Notes: a model not told the origin generated them from the sequence alone. A stretch of 64,000 nucleotides of DNA from Caldilineaceae bacterium (GCA_022823185.1 JAJDXQ010000024.1:1-64000); one strand, 5' to 3'. Counted from the first letter of the stretch, positions 1 through 8,301 are shown. Numbers and translations: made by a program.

Positions 1-1
1 T

Positions 2-988
2 CCGGACCTGAGCGCACTCACCAACCTGAACCACCTGGATCTCAGCAACAACCAGTTGAGCGGTTCAGTTCCGGACCTGAGCGCACTCACCAACCTGACA
101 TCGTTGGGTCTAAACAACAATGAAATGAGCGGTTCGGTTCCGGACCTGAGCGCACTCACCAATCTGACACACTTGCTCCTCAGATACAACCAGCTGAGCG
201 GTTCGATTCCGGACCTGAGCGCACTCACCAACCTGAACATTCTGGATCTCAGCAACAACCAGTTGAGGGGTTCGATTCCGGACCTGAGCGCACTCTCCAA
301 CCTGACACACTTGATCCTCGACAACAACGAGCTGAGCGGTTCGATTCCGGACCTGAGCGCACTCACCAACCTGACACACTTGATCCTCGACAACAACGAG
401 CTGAGCGGTTCGATTCCGGACCTGAGCGCACTCACCAACTTGACAGCGTTGGATCTCGACAACAACGAGCTGAGCGGTTCGATTCCGGGCCTGAGCGCAC
501 TCACCAACTTGACAGCGTTGGATCTCAACAACAACCAGTTGAGCGGTTCAATTCCGGACCTGAGCGCACTCACCAACCTGACACACTTGCTCCTCAACAA
601 CAACGAGTTGAGCGGGGCGATTCCGGACCTGAGCCCATTCACCAACCTGACACAATTGGCTCTCAACAACAACCAGTTCAGCGGTTCGATTCCGGACCTG
701 AGCGCACTCATCAACCTGACACAACTGGCTCTCAACAACAACCAGTTGAGCGGTTCAGTTCCGGACCTGAGCGCACTCACCAGCCTGACACGGTTGGACT
801 TCAGCAACAATGTACTGAGCGGTCCGATTCCGGACCTGAGCGCACTCTCCAACCTGACACACTTGGATCTCAAAAACAACGAGCTATGCCTGCCGGAAGG
901 TACCGACTTGTCTGTGTTAAGCGACGTTGTTGCCACCCACTTGGAAAGCCTCAATCTGCCCACCTGTGAGGTTGGCCCCAATGGCTAG
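2..988 (+). CDS. Leucine-rich-repeat protein, 5' end outside window
   Basis: The reading frame is open from base 2, so the protein begins before the window; 328 residues are visible. It consists of at least twelve complete 23-residue leucine-rich repeats of the plant-like type, with the core LSGSIPDLSALTNLTHLLL followed by an N-N-x position, plus part of a thirteenth repeat at the left edge. A non-repeat C-terminal cap (about 34 residues, two Cys, ending CEVGPNG) closes the solenoid. Such proteins are usually extracellular or surface binding proteins, but the signal peptide and any anchor are not visible here, so location and ligand are unknown. The next gene is a broken insertion sequence on the other strand, 52 nt downstream. 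Confidence 0.85.
   Translation, partial: PDLSALTNLNHLDLSNNQLSGSVPDLSALTNLTSLGLNNNEMSGSVPDLSALTNLTHLLLRYNQLSGSIPDLSALTNLNILDLSNNQLRGSIPDLSALSNLTHLILDNNELSGSIPDLSALTNLTHLILDNNELSGSIPDLSALTNLTALDLDNNELSGSIPGLSALTNLTALDLNNNQLSGSIPDLSALTNLTHLLLNNNELSGAIPDLSPFTNLTQLALNNNQFSGSIPDLSALINLTQLALNNNQLSGSVPDLSALTSLTRLDFSNNVLSGPIPDLSALSNLTHLDLKNNELCLPEGTDLSVLSDVVATHLESLNLPTCEVGPNG
56..883 (+). repeat. Tandem 69-bp coding repeats (12 units)
   Basis: Twelve consecutive 69-bp units encode the leucine-rich repeats. They are very similar at the DNA level: most units carry the same stretch coding for PDLSALTNL, with changes concentrated in the exposed positions after it. Units of this similarity can expand or contract by recombination. 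Confidence 0.85.
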
Positions 989-1040
989 ACCACGGAACGG
1001 GAAAAATAGGGTGTATTTCGGTGAGTAGGACCGGCTGAAA

Positions 1041-2076
1041 TCAGAGCACGAAGCGCTCTTCCGCCGGCGTGCGATAGCTGAGACTTTGGTGCGGTCGTTC
1101 ATAGTCGTAGAAATCGAAGTATTCGTTTAAGCCGTCCCGCAGCCGGCGCGCTGTTTCATACTGTTGAAGATAGATTTCCTCATATTGGACGCTGCGCCAC
1201 AGTCGTTCGCTGAAGACGTTGTCGATGGCGCGGCCGCGCCCATCCCTGCTGACCTGAATCCCGGCTCCGACCAGGCAGGCCGTGAAGGCATCGGCCGTGA
1301 ACTGTGCGCCATGGTCGGTGTTGAAGATCTTGGGACGACCCTTGCTGAGCGCCTGACGCAGAGCCTCGGCCGTCCAAGGTATTGGAGAGCCGCCAGGCGA
1401 GCACATAGGTGATGTCTGTGCTCCAGACTTGGTTGACATGCGTAATCGGCAGGTTGCGCAAGAGATAGGGATAGCGCGTGTGTCCTTTGTCTGGCGCACT
1501 GCTGCTTCTCCTGGGGTAGATCGCTTGAATGTCCATCAGCCGCATCATCCGTCTGACCCGTTTGCCATTGACGGCGTAGCCGAGTCGACGCAGATGCGCG
1601 GTCATCTTGGGCCAGCCATAGAAGGGCGTGCACTGAAACTGTTCGTCTATCAGGCGCATCAGGTGCTGATTCAGTGCTGACTCAGAAGCCGCCTGATAGT
1701 AGAAGGAGGCCCGATTCAGCCCCAGCAGTTCGCACCGCCTTCGTATGCTCAAAGTCGCATGTTGGCCATCTACCATACGCCGTTTCTCACGAACCGAAGC
1801 GGGCAACTTTTTCCCCCACTCCAGTTCCATCTTGAGCCGCCCGATCTGTTCATAAAGTTCTGCTTCCTGCGCCTCCTGCTCCCGTTGCTTGCGTTCACCA
1901 TTTCTGGCGAAAACGCTCGGCACGCCTTCCAGCAGCTGCTGCTTCCAGGACCGTATCACGTTGGAATGAAGCGCATGTTCACTGGACATCTGGCTCATCG
2001 TCTTGCTGCCTTCAAGCGCTTCCAGCGCAATCTGAAACTTGAACTCCGCCAAGTGCCGCCGTCGTTTCTTGGCCAT
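1041..2076 (-). pseudogene. IS3-family transposase, frameshifted and internally deleted
   Basis: Reading leftward from the MAKKRRRHLAEFKF start at 2076, the protein has the OrfA-type helix-turn-helix and coiled-coil region, fused in one frame to the OrfB part (LSIRRRCELLGLNRASFYY). The DDE core begins with STDITYV and then jumps straight to LAWRLSNTLDG. The roughly 20 residues normally between these blocks (the segment with the GF-YLV-DW-SR pattern) are missing. Near 1372-1378 the frame changes. The rest (EALRQALSKG, NTDHGAQFT, VFSERLWRS, ERPHQSLSYRTPAE) continues in another frame to the stop at 1041. The three catalytic residues are present but split over two frames, so the enzyme is dead unless frameshifting rescues it, and the deletion argues against that. 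Confidence 0.85.
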
Positions 2077-2129
2077 CGTTCTGTCCCTCCACACGCATGG
2101 TGACTTGCTCTATTATTCGCCTTTGCTTG

Positions 2130-2149
2130 TGGTCCAGTTTTTGGGACCA
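2130..2149. repeat. Short inverted repeat at right end of IS
   Basis: TGGTCC and GGACCA flank an 8-nt spacer just upstream of the transposase start. Sequences of this kind occur near IS3-family termini, so it may mark the right end of the element. It could equally be a stem limiting read-in transcription. Confidence 0.45.
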
Positions 2150-2345
2150 ACCTCACCTCGCCCCCATTTTGAACTTTGCCCCTTCCAAACTTCAAAGTTC
2201 AAAAACACGGCGAAATATGAGACAATTGTTCGAAGATCAGCGCAAAATTCCGCGCTACTCAATCGTGTCTTTGTGTCTGGCGGATGGTGTCTCTTAGGCC
2301 CATCTCCAAAGAAACGCTTCGACTACCCTGCCGCGAGCACTTGCC

Positions 2346-2831
2346 ATGGCCCCCGAGTTGATCCAAACGCCGCGCATGGATGTTGCAGAAGAAAACGATA
2401 TCCTGGACACCCTGCGATCACACGGTCTCGACGAAGTGGCCGTCAGGCTTGTCCAGCTGAGAATACTGCTTGACGAGGACCCGGATGAGCCGGACATCGC
2501 GATCGAATCACTGCGTTCATTCGTCGACTTTTTCTTGCAGGAGACCCACCTCCCTGTCCCGGAAATCGGCGCTGGCCCGGAGGGGTTCGTAGAGGCCGAG
2601 TGGCGTATTCCCTCCGGTGAGGAAGGGAGCGCCACGCCCAACGAGCCCTATTGGGGCCGCGGCGACGGCATTCTCGCTATGAAGTTTCTGCCCACCGGCC
2701 TTATCCGATTTGCCGCAACCTCAGGCCCCGTCGGTCGGGGTAAAGAGCGACTTCGAACCAGCGGGATTCTGCCCGGAACCAGCATTCTGCCCGCCGTTCA
2801 GACTTCCATTTCCTGCTTGGTTGTTCCGTGA
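2346..2831 (+). CDS. Hypothetical protein
   Basis: The 161-residue protein has an acidic N-terminal helical part (roughly residues 1-70) and a second part with the pattern GDGILAMKFLPTGLIRFAATSGP. I do not recognise a named domain. The last 20 residues (after RLRTSGILPG) look unlike the rest and run into a DUF2283 remnant in another frame, so the natural C-terminus may have been lost by a frameshift. It sits between the broken IS3 element and the AbiE module, in a region with other damaged genes. It could be an immunity-type or orphan accessory protein, but nothing in the sequence decides this. Confidence 0.5.
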   Translation: MAPELIQTPRMDVAEENDILDTLRSHGLDEVAVRLVQLRILLDEDPDEPDIAIESLRSFVDFFLQETHLPVPEIGAGPEGFVEAEWRIPSGEEGSATPNEPYWGRGDGILAMKFLPTGLIRFAATSGPVGRGKERLRTSGILPGTSILPAVQTSISCLVVP

Positions 2832-2848
2832 GCGAGGCTTCACTACCC

Positions 2849-2935
2849 GACCAGGTTGTCGGCGTCGAAATGCTTCACCTCTCCAAACGCTCCCTCAACC
2901 TGAACATTACCACCCTGGAACTTGCCGCCGCCTGA
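2849..2935 (+). pseudogene. DUF2283 gene remnant (C-terminal half)
   Basis: The frame encodes DQVVGVEMLHLSKRS and then NLNITTLELAAA before a stop. This matches the C-terminal half of the intact DUF2283 protein at 5264-5464 (NQVVGIEMLYLSKRS and LNLSTLELVTT). By my count about 69 of 87 aligned bases are identical. No N-terminal half with the usual MK...DALYLRL block is present, so this is a decayed copy. Confidence 0.75.
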
Positions 2936-3067
2936 CCCGCAATCCTACCCGAGCGAGTCCCAAAATCCAGAACATGCCATGCACACGCATCACGTCCCCA
3001 ATGGCAGCCCGATTTTCTATCGTTTGGTCAGGCGAATCGTGCCACCCACATATATCGTAGGTCGATA

Positions 3068-3119
3068 ATTCCCAGTGTCATTGGGAATAAACGCCTTTGG
3101 ATATACGATCTGGTATACT
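3068..3119 (+). promoter_or_regulatory. Putative abiE operator and -10 element
   Basis: A perfect 7-bp inverted repeat (ATTCCCA, 7-nt spacer, TGGGAAT; 3068-3088) lies 42 nt before the antitoxin start. TATACT at 3114-3119 fits a -10 box, with the ATG at 3131 almost leaderless. AbiEi antitoxins are known to repress their own promoters by binding inverted repeats. That this repeat is the operator is inference. Confidence 0.5.
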
Positions 3120-3130
3120 GAGAGTATTCT

Positions 3131-4000
3131 ATGACGAGTATCTCTGAAGAATTCTTGCCTTCGGTCAATCACGAGAATAATCCTTTCGCCGGCGTGACCA
3201 AGCGACGGCGGGAGCAGCTCATGATGCTCCACCGAGCGTTTTCCGGCCCGTTTGACGCTGCGCAGGCGGCTGCAGTGCTCCGCACAGACCTCGGTCACAC
3301 ACGTCGTCTGCTTGCAAATCTCGCTAATAGTGGCTGGCTTGCGCGCGTCCGCAAGGGTTGGTATATCTGTGTGCCCCTTGAAGCGTCGGAGCCTAAGGAA
3401 TGGCGAGAAGACCCTTGGGTAGTGGCTGCTGCACTTTTTTCTCCAGGGTATATCGGCGGCTGGAGTGCCCTCGAACATTGGGGGCTGACTGACCAGATCT
3501 TTAGCGTTATCTATGTTATCGCGGGAAGGAAAGTAAGGCCGGCTCGACAGACAATTCAGGGGACTGACTTCCTCATTCGTACCGTGCCCGAACGGACCCT
3601 GTTCGGGACGCATCGAGTCTGGCGCCAGCGTGTACCCGTCAACGTGTCAGATCCACATCGTACCATTATTGACATTCTGGACGTCCCGGCGGCAGCAGGC
3701 GGCGCGCTGCATGCATCCGAAGTCCTACAAGCATACTTCGAGAGCGAACACGCTGATCAGGCGAAACTACTGCAATACGGAGACCGACTGGGTCGGGGAA
3801 CTGTGTTCAAACGGCTAGGTTACTTGGCTGAAAGAGGAACTCTCGCTGACGCTGACTTCGTCGCGGCCTGCCGTGGCCGCATTACGAAGGGCCCGAGTCT
3901 GCTCGATCCCAGCGGACCTCCGAATGGTCGAATTATTGCTCGCTGGAACTTGCGAGTGAATATTCCCCGACTCGCTCCCGATGAGGGAGAAGGCGTATGA
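3131..4000 (+). CDS. abiEi: AbiEi-type antitoxin / transcriptional regulator
   Basis: The 289-residue protein starts with a winged-helix segment (about residues 24-75, ending in the pattern ARVRKGWYICVPLE) typical of AbiEi-type antitoxins. This is followed by the conserved block YIGGWSALEHWGLTDQIF and a longer C-terminal domain with R-TIIDILD. In characterised type IV AbiE systems this protein represses the operon and counteracts the nucleotidyltransferase toxin without direct binding. The downstream toxin overlaps it by 4 nt (ATGA at 3997), which implies translational coupling. The start at 3131 follows a -10-like TATACT closely. The assignment rests on domain pattern plus partner gene. Confidence 0.8.
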   Translation: MTSISEEFLPSVNHENNPFAGVTKRRREQLMMLHRAFSGPFDAAQAAAVLRTDLGHTRRLLANLANSGWLARVRKGWYICVPLEASEPKEWREDPWVVAAALFSPGYIGGWSALEHWGLTDQIFSVIYVIAGRKVRPARQTIQGTDFLIRTVPERTLFGTHRVWRQRVPVNVSDPHRTIIDILDVPAAAGGALHASEVLQAYFESEHADQAKLLQYGDRLGRGTVFKRLGYLAERGTLADADFVAACRGRITKGPSLLDPSGPPNGRIIARWNLRVNIPRLAPDEGEGV

Positions 4001-5217
4001 TCAGCCGCGCAGATATCGACGATCGAGTTCGCCGCTGGGATCTTCGTGAAGACGTGGTTGAGAAAGACTATGTTCTCGGTTGGGTCCTCTGGGGTATCGG
4101 TACGGAATCGCGCCTACGCAATACTTGGGTGTTCAAAGGGGGTACGTGCCTGAAAAAGTGCTACATCGAGACCTACCGTTTCTCTGAGGACCTCGATTTT
4201 ACTGTGCTTGAGGACGGCCCCATCGAACCAGATGAGGTACTTGAGGCCATTTCGCGCCTGTTGGATCGCGTCAACCAGGAGTCCGGCATTGACTTCGCAT
4301 TGAGGGACCCCGTTTGTCGGAGCCGGCAGTCCGGTCGTTCAGCCGAAGCGCGCGTCTATTATCGCGGGCCGCGGAACACTCCCGGCCCTGCCAGCATTAA
4401 ATTCGACCTGACCCGAGACGAGTTCGTCGTGCGGCCACCGGTCTTAAGACCAATCAGCCACGACTACCCCGATTTACTGCCTGCGCCTGGTCAGGTTCGC
4501 TGCTATAGCTTTGAGGAGGTCTTTGCCGAGAAGCTTCGGGCGATGGGACAGCGTTCTCGCCCTAGAGACCTGTATGACATCGTTAATCTCTTCCGGCGAC
4601 CCGACTTTCGCAAGCACCCTGACCTCGTCCTGGAAGTACTGAGACAAAAGTGTCAAGCGAAAGGAATTCCGATCCCTTCAGCCGAGAACATCCAAGCCTC
4701 TCCGATGTTTGAGGAACTGAAGAGCGAGTGGGAAAACATGCTGGCACACCAACTGCGGGCCCTCCCGGATTTCAATCACTTCTGGGCGGAGGCGCCAAGC
4801 ATATTTGCCTGGCTAAATGGAGAAGATCCCGTTGAAGAACTCAAGCCTGCTCCACTCGATGAGGACGATGAGGTCTGGACTCCACCTCCGACATTCTGGG
4901 AGACAGGTTTAGGCAACCTGCTAGAGCCTGTGCGGTTCGCTGCTGTCAATCAACTACTCGTTGATCTTGGCTACAACGGGCAGCATCGACGGATTGAGCC
5001 ATATTCCTTGAGGCGCACGAGAGTTGGCAAAATCCTTCTCCATGCCATCCGAGCAGGCACCGGAGAGAACCGATCATACAGGATTGACCGCATTCAATCA
5101 GTCACGGTCACGAATCACCCATTCACTCCACGATTCGTAGTCGAATTTCCTGTGGCAGGGGCGATCCCTGCCCCACCGTCCCGAAGACGCCGCACCGCTC
5201 GCAGGAGGCTTACTTAG
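3997..5217 (+). CDS. abiEii: AbiEii-type nucleotidyltransferase toxin with C-terminal extension
   Basis: The N-terminal 300 residues form an AbiEii/AbiGii nucleotidyltransferase: VVEKDYVLGWVL (about 20-31), FKGGTCLKKCY with the GGT motif at 48-50 and a following Lys, RFSEDLDFTV with Asp65/Asp67, and RSRPRDLYDIVNLF near 186-199. Toxins of this family transfer nucleotides to RNA targets such as tRNA acceptor ends and stop growth; some act in phage abortive infection. The protein has 406 residues against about 300 for common members. The additional C-terminal part (about 300-395, with RRIEPYSLRRTRVGK and YRIDRIQSV) resembles a WYL-type ligand or nucleic-acid sensing fold, followed by an Arg-rich tail. 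It overlaps the antitoxin gene by 4 nt. Confidence 0.85.
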   Translation: MISRADIDDRVRRWDLREDVVEKDYVLGWVLWGIGTESRLRNTWVFKGGTCLKKCYIETYRFSEDLDFTVLEDGPIEPDEVLEAISRLLDRVNQESGIDFALRDPVCRSRQSGRSAEARVYYRGPRNTPGPASIKFDLTRDEFVVRPPVLRPISHDYPDLLPAPGQVRCYSFEEVFAEKLRAMGQRSRPRDLYDIVNLFRRPDFRKHPDLVLEVLRQKCQAKGIPIPSAENIQASPMFEELKSEWENMLAHQLRALPDFNHFWAEAPSIFAWLNGEDPVEELKPAPLDEDDEVWTPPPTFWETGLGNLLEPVRFAAVNQLLVDLGYNGQHRRIEPYSLRRTRVGKILLHAIRAGTGENRSYRIDRIQSVTVTNHPFTPRFVVEFPVAGAIPAPPSRRRRTARRRLT

Positions 5218-5263
5218 TTTTTGGCTAAGCTCACTGACCAGCGCCAAGACAACACGGAAAACT

Positions 5264-5464
5264 ATGAAACTACACATAGACAAAGAGGCCGATGCCCTCT
5301 ACCTGCGCCTTGACGACTCAAACATCGTCGAATCCGAAGAGGTCGCGCCCGGCGTCGTCCTCGACTACAACGAAGCCAACCAGGTCGTCGGCATTGAAAT
5401 GCTCTACCTCTCCAAACGCTCCCCTGATCTGAACCTCTCCACCCTCGAACTCGTCACCACCTGA
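5264..5464 (+). CDS. DUF2283 domain protein
   Basis: This small 66-residue protein has the full DUF2283 pattern: MKLHIDKEADALYLRL, an acidic middle (VAPGVVLDYNEANQVVG) and IEMLYLSKRS near the end. The family's function is unknown; members are small, often horizontally moving and frequently found beside toxin-antitoxin genes. It begins 46 nt after the AbiEii stop and could be part of the same transcript. A decayed partial copy lies on the other side of the AbiE pair. Confidence 0.85.
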   Translation: MKLHIDKEADALYLRLDDSNIVESEEVAPGVVLDYNEANQVVGIEMLYLSKRSPDLNLSTLELVTT

Positions 5465-6667
5465 CCTCCGAATCCCCTAAGACCCCCAAAATCCCAATTC
5501 TGACAACCCCCGCCACACCCGATCTTCCAATATTGGCAACTTAAGTTCCCCCAATCGGTCCACTTTTGCGAGCAGCCGCCGCTAAATTCTGCTAAACTTT
5601 ATTCTTGTCCGCACCACAAACGGGGTGACGGGGAAACAAGCTCCATCCAGCAGTAACGATGGCGTAACCGGGTGATATTCATATATCCACTCGGTTTCTT
5701 ACCGAATTCCGTGCAGGTGGCTGTGACGGAACCCGTCTTGTGCGGGGGCAAAGGTCGGACCCGACACCGACCAGTTCCCGTACAAGGTGGGGGGCAACAC
5801 TGTCCATCGACAAAAGGTTCCCAGCACCGGGGCGCTCGCGGTCGGCCCACCCAAGCCGTCATTCAGACCGAGGCCAGCACCTGAACTTCACGCAAGGGCC
5901 ACACAAGGGCCACAATCGCCTTCCGTCCATGAATCCCCCGATTCGCCCGTTGCCGGCCCCAACGCTTCGACCTCCCGGCAACGGGCGAACACAGCCTCGA
6001 CCACAACCAGCCCCCCCATACTTACCGTCCCCCAACGCGCCCATCTGAGTTCCCAACGCCCTCGCCATCCCAAAAATCGTCCCACAATTCCCCAAATCCT
6101 GATCCTCTTTTTCCAATGTTGACACCTCCCCCACCCATGTGTATAATGTCCCCCAGCCTCACAAAAGTGGGGCAAAGCGGCGCGGCAGAACCCGCCCAAA
6201 CGGCGTGCCGGCCCCTTATCCGTTGGCAAGCAGGTGTCGAAGCCTGAACCATGCCCCGACATGGCAGGCCGAGAAGGAGCACAAGGAAATGCGTATCCAA
6301 ACGTATGTCCAACCGAGTCGGGCGGCCTCGTCCGGCAGACAATCCCATCTGACCCTCTCCGGCAAGATTGTCCACTCCTCCTCCTCTCGCTGCTTGTGTA
6401 TGACCTCCTCCTGTTGTTGTTGATTCCCTGACCAGCTCATCCAACCAAAACGTGCGTCCACCCTGCGTGGACAGGCAAACAAAATCCCGGACGCACAAAA
6501 AACGCGATGAGCGCCCGCTAACTTTTTTCTACAACTGAAACAACCCTATATCCGCAGTCCGTCTGTCGCGGCATCCCCTGCGAATGCGTTGCAACCCTTA
6601 GCTTGCGCATGCAACCAGCGCCGACCGCCACCCAGTCTGCGGATAGGAAATTATAGAGGAACACACT
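5465..6667. other. Gene-poor C-rich intergenic region
   Basis: About 1.2 kb without a convincing gene. The plus strand is strongly C-rich and short open frames on both strands have biased, low-complexity products without recognisable domains. It contains a strong inverted repeat (5942-5989) and the leader of cysH, whose ribosome site AGAGGA ends 7 nt before the GTG start. Confidence 0.6.
5942..5989. repeat. Perfect 15-bp inverted repeat with 18-nt spacer
   Basis: TTCGCCCGTTGCCGG (5942-5956) is the exact reverse complement of 5975-5989, giving a very stable stem with an 18-nt loop. No T-run follows on either strand, so it is not a standard intrinsic terminator. Confidence 0.85.
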
Positions 6668-7393
6668 GTGAGCGCCATCGCGCAGGAGACTTTCTCCTTA
6701 GACACCTGGCAACTGGACTCTATCAATCAGTTTAACCGCCGCCTGGAACAGAGCTCCGCCCAGGAAATTCTGGCGTGGGCCATTGAACAGTTCGGCGCGG
6801 GCTTCTCGATCGGCTCAGCCTTCGGCGCCAGCGGCATGGCCCTGATCGACATGGCCATGCGCATCAGCCCCGATGTCGATATTTTCTACATCGATACCGA
6901 CTACTTCTTCCCCGAAACAGTCGCCCTGATCGACCGCGCCCAGCGCCACTACAACCGCCCCTTCCGCCGCGTGACGTCCGATATGAGCGTCGCCGAACAG
7001 GAACGCGCCCACGGTAAGGACCTCTACCGCAGCAATCCCGACAAATGCTGCAGCATCCGCAAGGTCGTCCCCATGGGCAAGGCCCTGCACGGCAGCGCCG
7101 CCTGGGTCTCCGCCCTGCGCCGCGACCAGTCACCCACACGGGCCGGCACACCGATCCTGCGCTGGAACGACAAGTATGGTGTCGTAAAGGTCTCTCCTCT
7201 GGTAAAATGGACCGAAGCGGACGTCTGGGCCTACATCCATACCCACGACGTCCCTTACAACGAGCTGCACGAGCGCAACTACCCCAGCATCGGCTGCTGG
7301 CCCTGCACACAGTCCGTCCAACCTGGCGACGACCTGCGCGCCGGCCGCTGGGTCGGGCTCGACAAGCTCGAGTGCGGCCTCCATCTTTCCTAG
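6668..7393 (+). CDS. cysH: Adenylyl-sulfate (APS) reductase, thioredoxin-dependent
   Basis: The 241-residue enzyme reduces activated sulfate to sulfite in the assimilatory pathway. Seen in the sequence: the adenine/sulfonucleotide fold with SFGASG-like SAFGASGMAL, the [4Fe-4S] ligand set Cys127-Cys128 and Cys210-x-x-Cys213 (CCSIRK; GCWPC), RRDQSPTRA, and the C-terminal active-site Cys in LECGLHLS (Cys236). The Cys-Cys/CxxC set is characteristic of APS-using bacterial enzymes and is absent from PAPS reductases of the E. coli type, so APS is the likely substrate. The start is GTG at 6668 with AGAGGA upstream. The following gene is a siroheme-type chelatase, which would serve sulfite reductase; the reductase itself is not in the window. 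Confidence 0.92.
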   Translation: MSAIAQETFSLDTWQLDSINQFNRRLEQSSAQEILAWAIEQFGAGFSIGSAFGASGMALIDMAMRISPDVDIFYIDTDYFFPETVALIDRAQRHYNRPFRRVTSDMSVAEQERAHGKDLYRSNPDKCCSIRKVVPMGKALHGSAAWVSALRRDQSPTRAGTPILRWNDKYGVVKVSPLVKWTEADVWAYIHTHDVPYNELHERNYPSIGCWPCTQSVQPGDDLRAGRWVGLDKLECGLHLS

Positions 7394-7447
7394 GCGCAGC
7401 CCCTGTTGGTCGGGTTCCGGTGGCCAACGGCGGCCAACCGCGAACCA

Positions 7448-8200
7448 ATGAACAGCATCGTCCTCATCGGCCACGGCAGCCTGCATAGCGACAGCGGCGC
7501 CTCCATGATCCGGCTCGCCGCCCGCCTCCGCCAGCGCGGTGTCGCGCCCATCGCCGAGGCCGGCTTCCTCAACTTCAGCCGCCCCACCATCGCCGAAGCC
7601 ATCGCCAAATGCGTTGACGCCGGCGCAACCGCCGTCACCGTCCAACCCTACTTCCTCATCGACGGCGTCTACGTCCAGCAAGACCTGCCGCGCGATATCG
7701 CCCAGATCGCCGCCCAGTTCCCCGACCTCCCCATCCATATCGCCCCCTGTTTCGGCTTCCACGAAAAACTCGCCGCCATCGCCCTCGACCGCATTCGCGC
7801 CGTCGACCCCGAGCCGAACGCATCCAATGGCGCCCATGACGCCCTCCTCGTCATGGCCCACGGCACGCCTCTGGAACACGCCAACCAGCCCGTCTCACGG
7901 CTGACCGCCTGGCTTCAGCAAGAGGCCCCCTTTCCCTTCGCGGCAACCGCCTACCTCGACTGCAACACGCCCCGCATCGCCGACGCCATCGACGACCTCG
8001 CCGCACACGGCGCCAACAGAGTCGTCGCCCTCCCCTACTTCCTCCACCGCGGCCGCCACCTCCGCCAGGACCTGCCCAACATCCTCGCCGCCGCCCGCCG
8101 CCGCCACCCCGCCCTTACCCTCCTTGAAGCCCCCCATCTCGACTACGACCTCCGCCTCGCCGACGTCATCACCGACCGCATCAACGAGTCGGCCCTCTGA
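7448..8200 (+). CDS. CbiX-like sirohydrochlorin chelatase
   Basis: The 250-residue product has two tandem CbiX half-domains. Each begins with a chelatase loop, IVLIGHGSLHSDSG at the N-terminus and LLVMAHGTPLEH near residue 140. Conserved TVQPYFLIDG and VVALPYFLHRGRH blocks each contain a possible metal-site residue. Proteins of this type insert Fe or Co into sirohydrochlorin. The gene is 54 nt downstream of cysH, so iron insertion for the siroheme of sulfite reductase is the likely role, but cobalt insertion cannot be excluded. I chose the ATG at 7448 because the strand leading to the IGHG motif begins there; an in-frame start at 7406 would add 14 unconserved residues. Confidence 0.85.
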   Translation: MNSIVLIGHGSLHSDSGASMIRLAARLRQRGVAPIAEAGFLNFSRPTIAEAIAKCVDAGATAVTVQPYFLIDGVYVQQDLPRDIAQIAAQFPDLPIHIAPCFGFHEKLAAIALDRIRAVDPEPNASNGAHDALLVMAHGTPLEHANQPVSRLTAWLQQEAPFPFAATAYLDCNTPRIADAIDDLAAHGANRVVALPYFLHRGRHLRQDLPNILAAARRRHPALTLLEAPHLDYDLRLADVITDRINESAL

Positions 8201-8301
8201 CACCGGCATTCCCTCTTGCGCAAAAAGAGGAAGCCAACGACAATAACCCACACGACCGCAGCGCCTTCCAAGAGCCCTCACCAACCACCAACTACCGACC
8301 T

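Larger units (their letters stand above)
1041..2155 (-). mobile_element. Degenerate IS3-family insertion sequence
   Basis: The element is defined by a transposase pseudogene of the IS3 family read leftward and about 75 nt of upstream sequence that ends near an inverted repeat (2130-2149). The right boundary is approximate. No matching terminal inverted repeat or target duplication was found on the left, between 988 and 1041, so that end may be lost. The transposase is broken, so the element should not move by itself. Confidence 0.75.

Noticed and set aside
56..883. Regular repeats that might suggest a CRISPR array
   Set aside because: The 69-bp units are contiguous, in frame and encode leucine-rich repeats; there are no unique spacers.
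6022..6498. 158-codon open frame on the minus strand in the gene-poor region
   Set aside because: Gly-rich, low-complexity product with no motif and no ribosome site; it follows from the C-richness of the other strand.
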